Part shown: positions 5,808 to 7,397 of the stretch, piece by piece
Numbering within the stretch: position 1 is the stretch's first letter
How the letters are laid out: each line of letters starts with the position of its first letter
From: CAZOVK01 sp964583165
Lineage (GTDB): Bacteria; Bacillota; Clostridia; Lachnospirales; WRAX01
Direction: 5' to 3'
DNA: 7,397 nucleotides
Assembly (NCBI GenBank): GCA_964583165.1
Contig: CAZOVK010000094.1
Span: 1 to 7,397 of the forward strand
Notes under the pieces: model-generated
What the model was told of the DNA's origin: nothing
Databases searched by the model: none
The model's input: only the letters and a program-made list of their open reading frames with translations
Position numbers and translations under genes: made by a program

Positions 5808-6800
5808 ATGAAGGAACGGAAAATCGGCGTTCTTACGAGCGGCGGCGACGCGCCGGGCATGAACGCCGCTATTCGCGCGGTTGTGCGCGGGGCTTTGCAT
5901 TTCGGCATGAAGGTTGTCGGCATAAAGCGCGGTTATGACGGGCTTTTATCGAGTGATATAATGGAACTAAACGCAAAGAGCGTGTCGGACATCATCCACC
6001 GCGGCGGAACTATTCTGCACACGGCGCGTTGCCCCGAGATGCACGATGCGCAGGAGCAAGACCGCGCCGCCAAGCTTTGTAAGATTCTAGGCATTGATTC
6101 GCTGGTTGTTATCGGCGGCGATGGGTCGTTTAGGGGCGGGTTAGAACTGTCACGGCGCGGCGTAAATGTCATGGGCATTCCCGGCACGATTGATTTGGAC
6201 TTGCCTTATACGGAATATACAATTGGTTTTGACACGGCCGTTAACACGGGTGTTGACGCTGTGAACCGCATACGCGATACATCCAGCGCGCATGAACGTT
6301 GCAGCATTGTTGAAGTAATGGGCAGACACGCCGGTTTTATCGCGCTGTGGTGTGGGCTTGCGGGCGGCGCCGAAGAGGTCATAGTGCCCGAACGAATGGA
6401 TAAAGAAAACGCGATTGATGATGAAGAATTCACAAATAGTGTCATCCGCCAAATTCTCGAAAACCGCAGTCAAGGTAAGAATCACAACCTAATCATAATG
6501 GCCGAGGGTGTAGGCGGCAGTGCGAAACTCGCGCAGATTATTGAAGACGCGACAGGTATTGCCACACGCGCCACAATTCTCGGGCATCTTCAACGCGGCG
6601 GTAACCCAACAGCCGTTGACCGTATGCACGCCTCAACAATGGGCTTTATGGTTGTCGAAGCCATAAAGAACGGCGAGCGGAATAAACTCGCGGCTTTCCG
6701 TGACGGAAGACACATGCTCATGGATATCGAAGAAGGCCTGCAAATGACACATCAATATAATGACAGAATGTATCAGATTATAAAGGCGCTGTCTGTTTAG
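5808..6800 (+). CDS. pfkA: ATP-dependent 6-phosphofructokinase
   Basis: PfkA phosphorylates fructose 6-phosphate to the 1,6-bisphosphate, the committed step of glycolysis. The 330-residue product has the normal bacterial length. Motifs are TSGGDAPGMNAAIR at 10-23, GGDGSF at 103-108, PGTIDLD at 125-131 with catalytic D129, EVMGRHAG at 169-176, and LGHLQRGGNP at 258-267. Glycines in GGDGS and PGTID indicate ATP rather than pyrophosphate as donor. R23 and R27 match the allosteric arginines of E. coli PfkA. The asparagine of the near-universal TIDND motif is leucine here (L130). ATG 5808 is chosen because it gives the usual short N terminus; an in-frame TTG at 5799 is closer to the AAAGGA at 5789-5794 and cannot be excluded. 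It has its own promoter and is followed by pyk after 13 bases. Confidence 0.96.
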   Translation: MKERKIGVLTSGGDAPGMNAAIRAVVRGALHFGMKVVGIKRGYDGLLSSDIMELNAKSVSDIIHRGGTILHTARCPEMHDAQEQDRAAKLCKILGIDSLVVIGGDGSFRGGLELSRRGVNVMGIPGTIDLDLPYTEYTIGFDTAVNTGVDAVNRIRDTSSAHERCSIVEVMGRHAGFIALWCGLAGGAEEVIVPERMDKENAIDDEEFTNSVIRQILENRSQGKNHNLIIMAEGVGGSAKLAQIIEDATGIATRATILGHLQRGGNPTAVDRMHASTMGFMVVEAIKNGERNKLAAFRDGRHMLMDIEEGLQMTHQYNDRMYQIIKALSV

Positions 6801-6813
6801 AAAGGGTAATGCT

Positions 6814-7397
6814 ATGAGAATGACAAAGATTATATGCACACTGGGCCCTGCTTGCAACACGGTTGAGATGATGAAAAAGCTAATCGAAGCGGGGCTTGAC
6901 GGCGCTAGAATAAATTTCTCACACGGCTCTCATGATACACACCGTGTGACGATTGACAACATGAAACAGGCACGCTCGGAGTTGGGGAAGCCCGTCCCGC
7001 TGATTTTGGATACTAAAGGCCCCGAAATTCGCACGGGCAAGCTCAAAGACTTGAACAACACGGTCACGCTGAAAACAGGTGACACATTCACTCTCACGGT
7101 TGACGAATGCGAGGGCGATTCAACACGCACGTCCGTTTCGTATAAACAGCTTAACAAAGACGCATACCCTGACGCGCCGATTATGATTGACGACGGGCTG
7201 ATTGAGTTGCGTGTGGTTGAGGTTAAGGGCGCGGACATCATCTGCCGCGTTGTAAACGGCGGCGAGTTGGGTTCAAACAAGGGCGTGAACCTGCCAACGA
7301 TTCACGTTAAACTGCCGGTCATGACTGAGCGCGATATTTCTGACCTGATGTTTGGCATTGAAATGGATGTTGACTATATAGCCGCGTCATTCGTCCA
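6814..7397 (+). CDS. pyk: Pyruvate kinase, N-terminal part (cut by window end)
   Basis: Pyruvate kinase converts phosphoenolpyruvate and ADP to pyruvate and ATP. The frame is open to the end of the window, giving 194 codons of a protein usually about 470-590 residues long. The A-domain start has KIICTLGPAC at 5-14 and ARINFSHG at 31-38 with R32, N34, S36 and H37, which bind nucleotide and potassium. DTKGPEIRTG follows at 66-75. The B domain spans roughly 76-170 and includes IDDGLIELRV. The return to the A domain shows KGVNLP and then DVDYIAASFV at the edge. ATG 6814 follows AAAGGG at 6801-6806 with 7-base spacing; an internal ATG two codons later lacks such a site. The 13-base gap to pfkA implies one transcript. 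Whether the C-terminal PEP-utiliser extension found in many Firmicutes is present cannot be seen. Confidence 0.96.
   Translation, partial: MRMTKIICTLGPACNTVEMMKKLIEAGLDGARINFSHGSHDTHRVTIDNMKQARSELGKPVPLILDTKGPEIRTGKLKDLNNTVTLKTGDTFTLTVDECEGDSTRTSVSYKQLNKDAYPDAPIMIDDGLIELRVVEVKGADIICRVVNGGELGSNKGVNLPTIHVKLPVMTERDISDLMFGIEMDVDYIAASFV

Noticed and set aside
6150..6485. Minus-strand open frame of 111 codons within pfkA
   Set aside because: Shadow of the conserved pfkA frame; no family resemblance.
6930..7280. Minus-strand open frame of 116 codons
   Set aside because: Lies opposite pyruvate kinase, whose motifs are continuous through the region.
1..7397. An undescribed defence or mobile system, CRISPR array, tRNA or insertion sequence
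   Set aside because: No direct-repeat/spacer array, tRNA-like fold, transposase or terminal inverted repeats were seen; the region is dominated by housekeeping genes.

Overview
The window reads as a compact, single-strand stretch of a bacterial chromosome. The organism is most likely an anaerobic member of the Firmicutes, class Clostridia. I infer this from the DUF4321-maf pair, the pfkA-pyk pair, a thioredoxin-reductase-like flavoprotein of the pyridine-nucleotide-independent kind, SD-rich ribosome sites with frequent GTG/TTG starts, and housekeeping-like promoters. Everything supported lies on the + strand; the long minus-strand frames are shadows of real genes. I saw no RNA genes, mobile elements or CRISPR arrays, and no gene-free gap is longer than about 90 bases.

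Layout. (1) 1-790: the 3' end of a small membrane protein (DUF4321), then maf, a house-cleaning nucleotide pyrophosphatase, one base later. (2) 791-875: a short spacer with a good sigma-A-type promoter (TTGACA, 18 bp, TAGAAT). (3) 876-5718: a tightly packed run of a flavoprotein disulfide reductase without a visible NADPH motif, asd, dapA, dapB, and a large WG-repeat protein; gaps are 7 to 24 bases. (4) 5719-5807: a second promoter (TTTACA, 17 bp, TATAAT) flanked by two small inverted repeats. (5) 5808-7397: pfkA, then pyk, which is cut by the window edge.

How the genes work together. Asd, DapA and DapB catalyse consecutive steps from aspartyl phosphate to tetrahydrodipicolinate, the trunk of lysine and meso-diaminopimelate (peptidoglycan) synthesis. 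PfkA and Pyk are the first committed and the last step of lower glycolysis. The flavoprotein is probably a redox carrier enzyme, perhaps reducing thioredoxin from ferredoxin, and the WG-repeat protein has no known role in this pathway.

Most of the window is ordinary housekeeping. The points worth a second look are the flavoprotein's missing NADPH site, the WG-repeat protein in the dap operon, a PfkA whose TIDND motif reads TIDLD, substitutions at the DapA lysine-feedback site, and a palindrome at the predicted pfkA transcription start.
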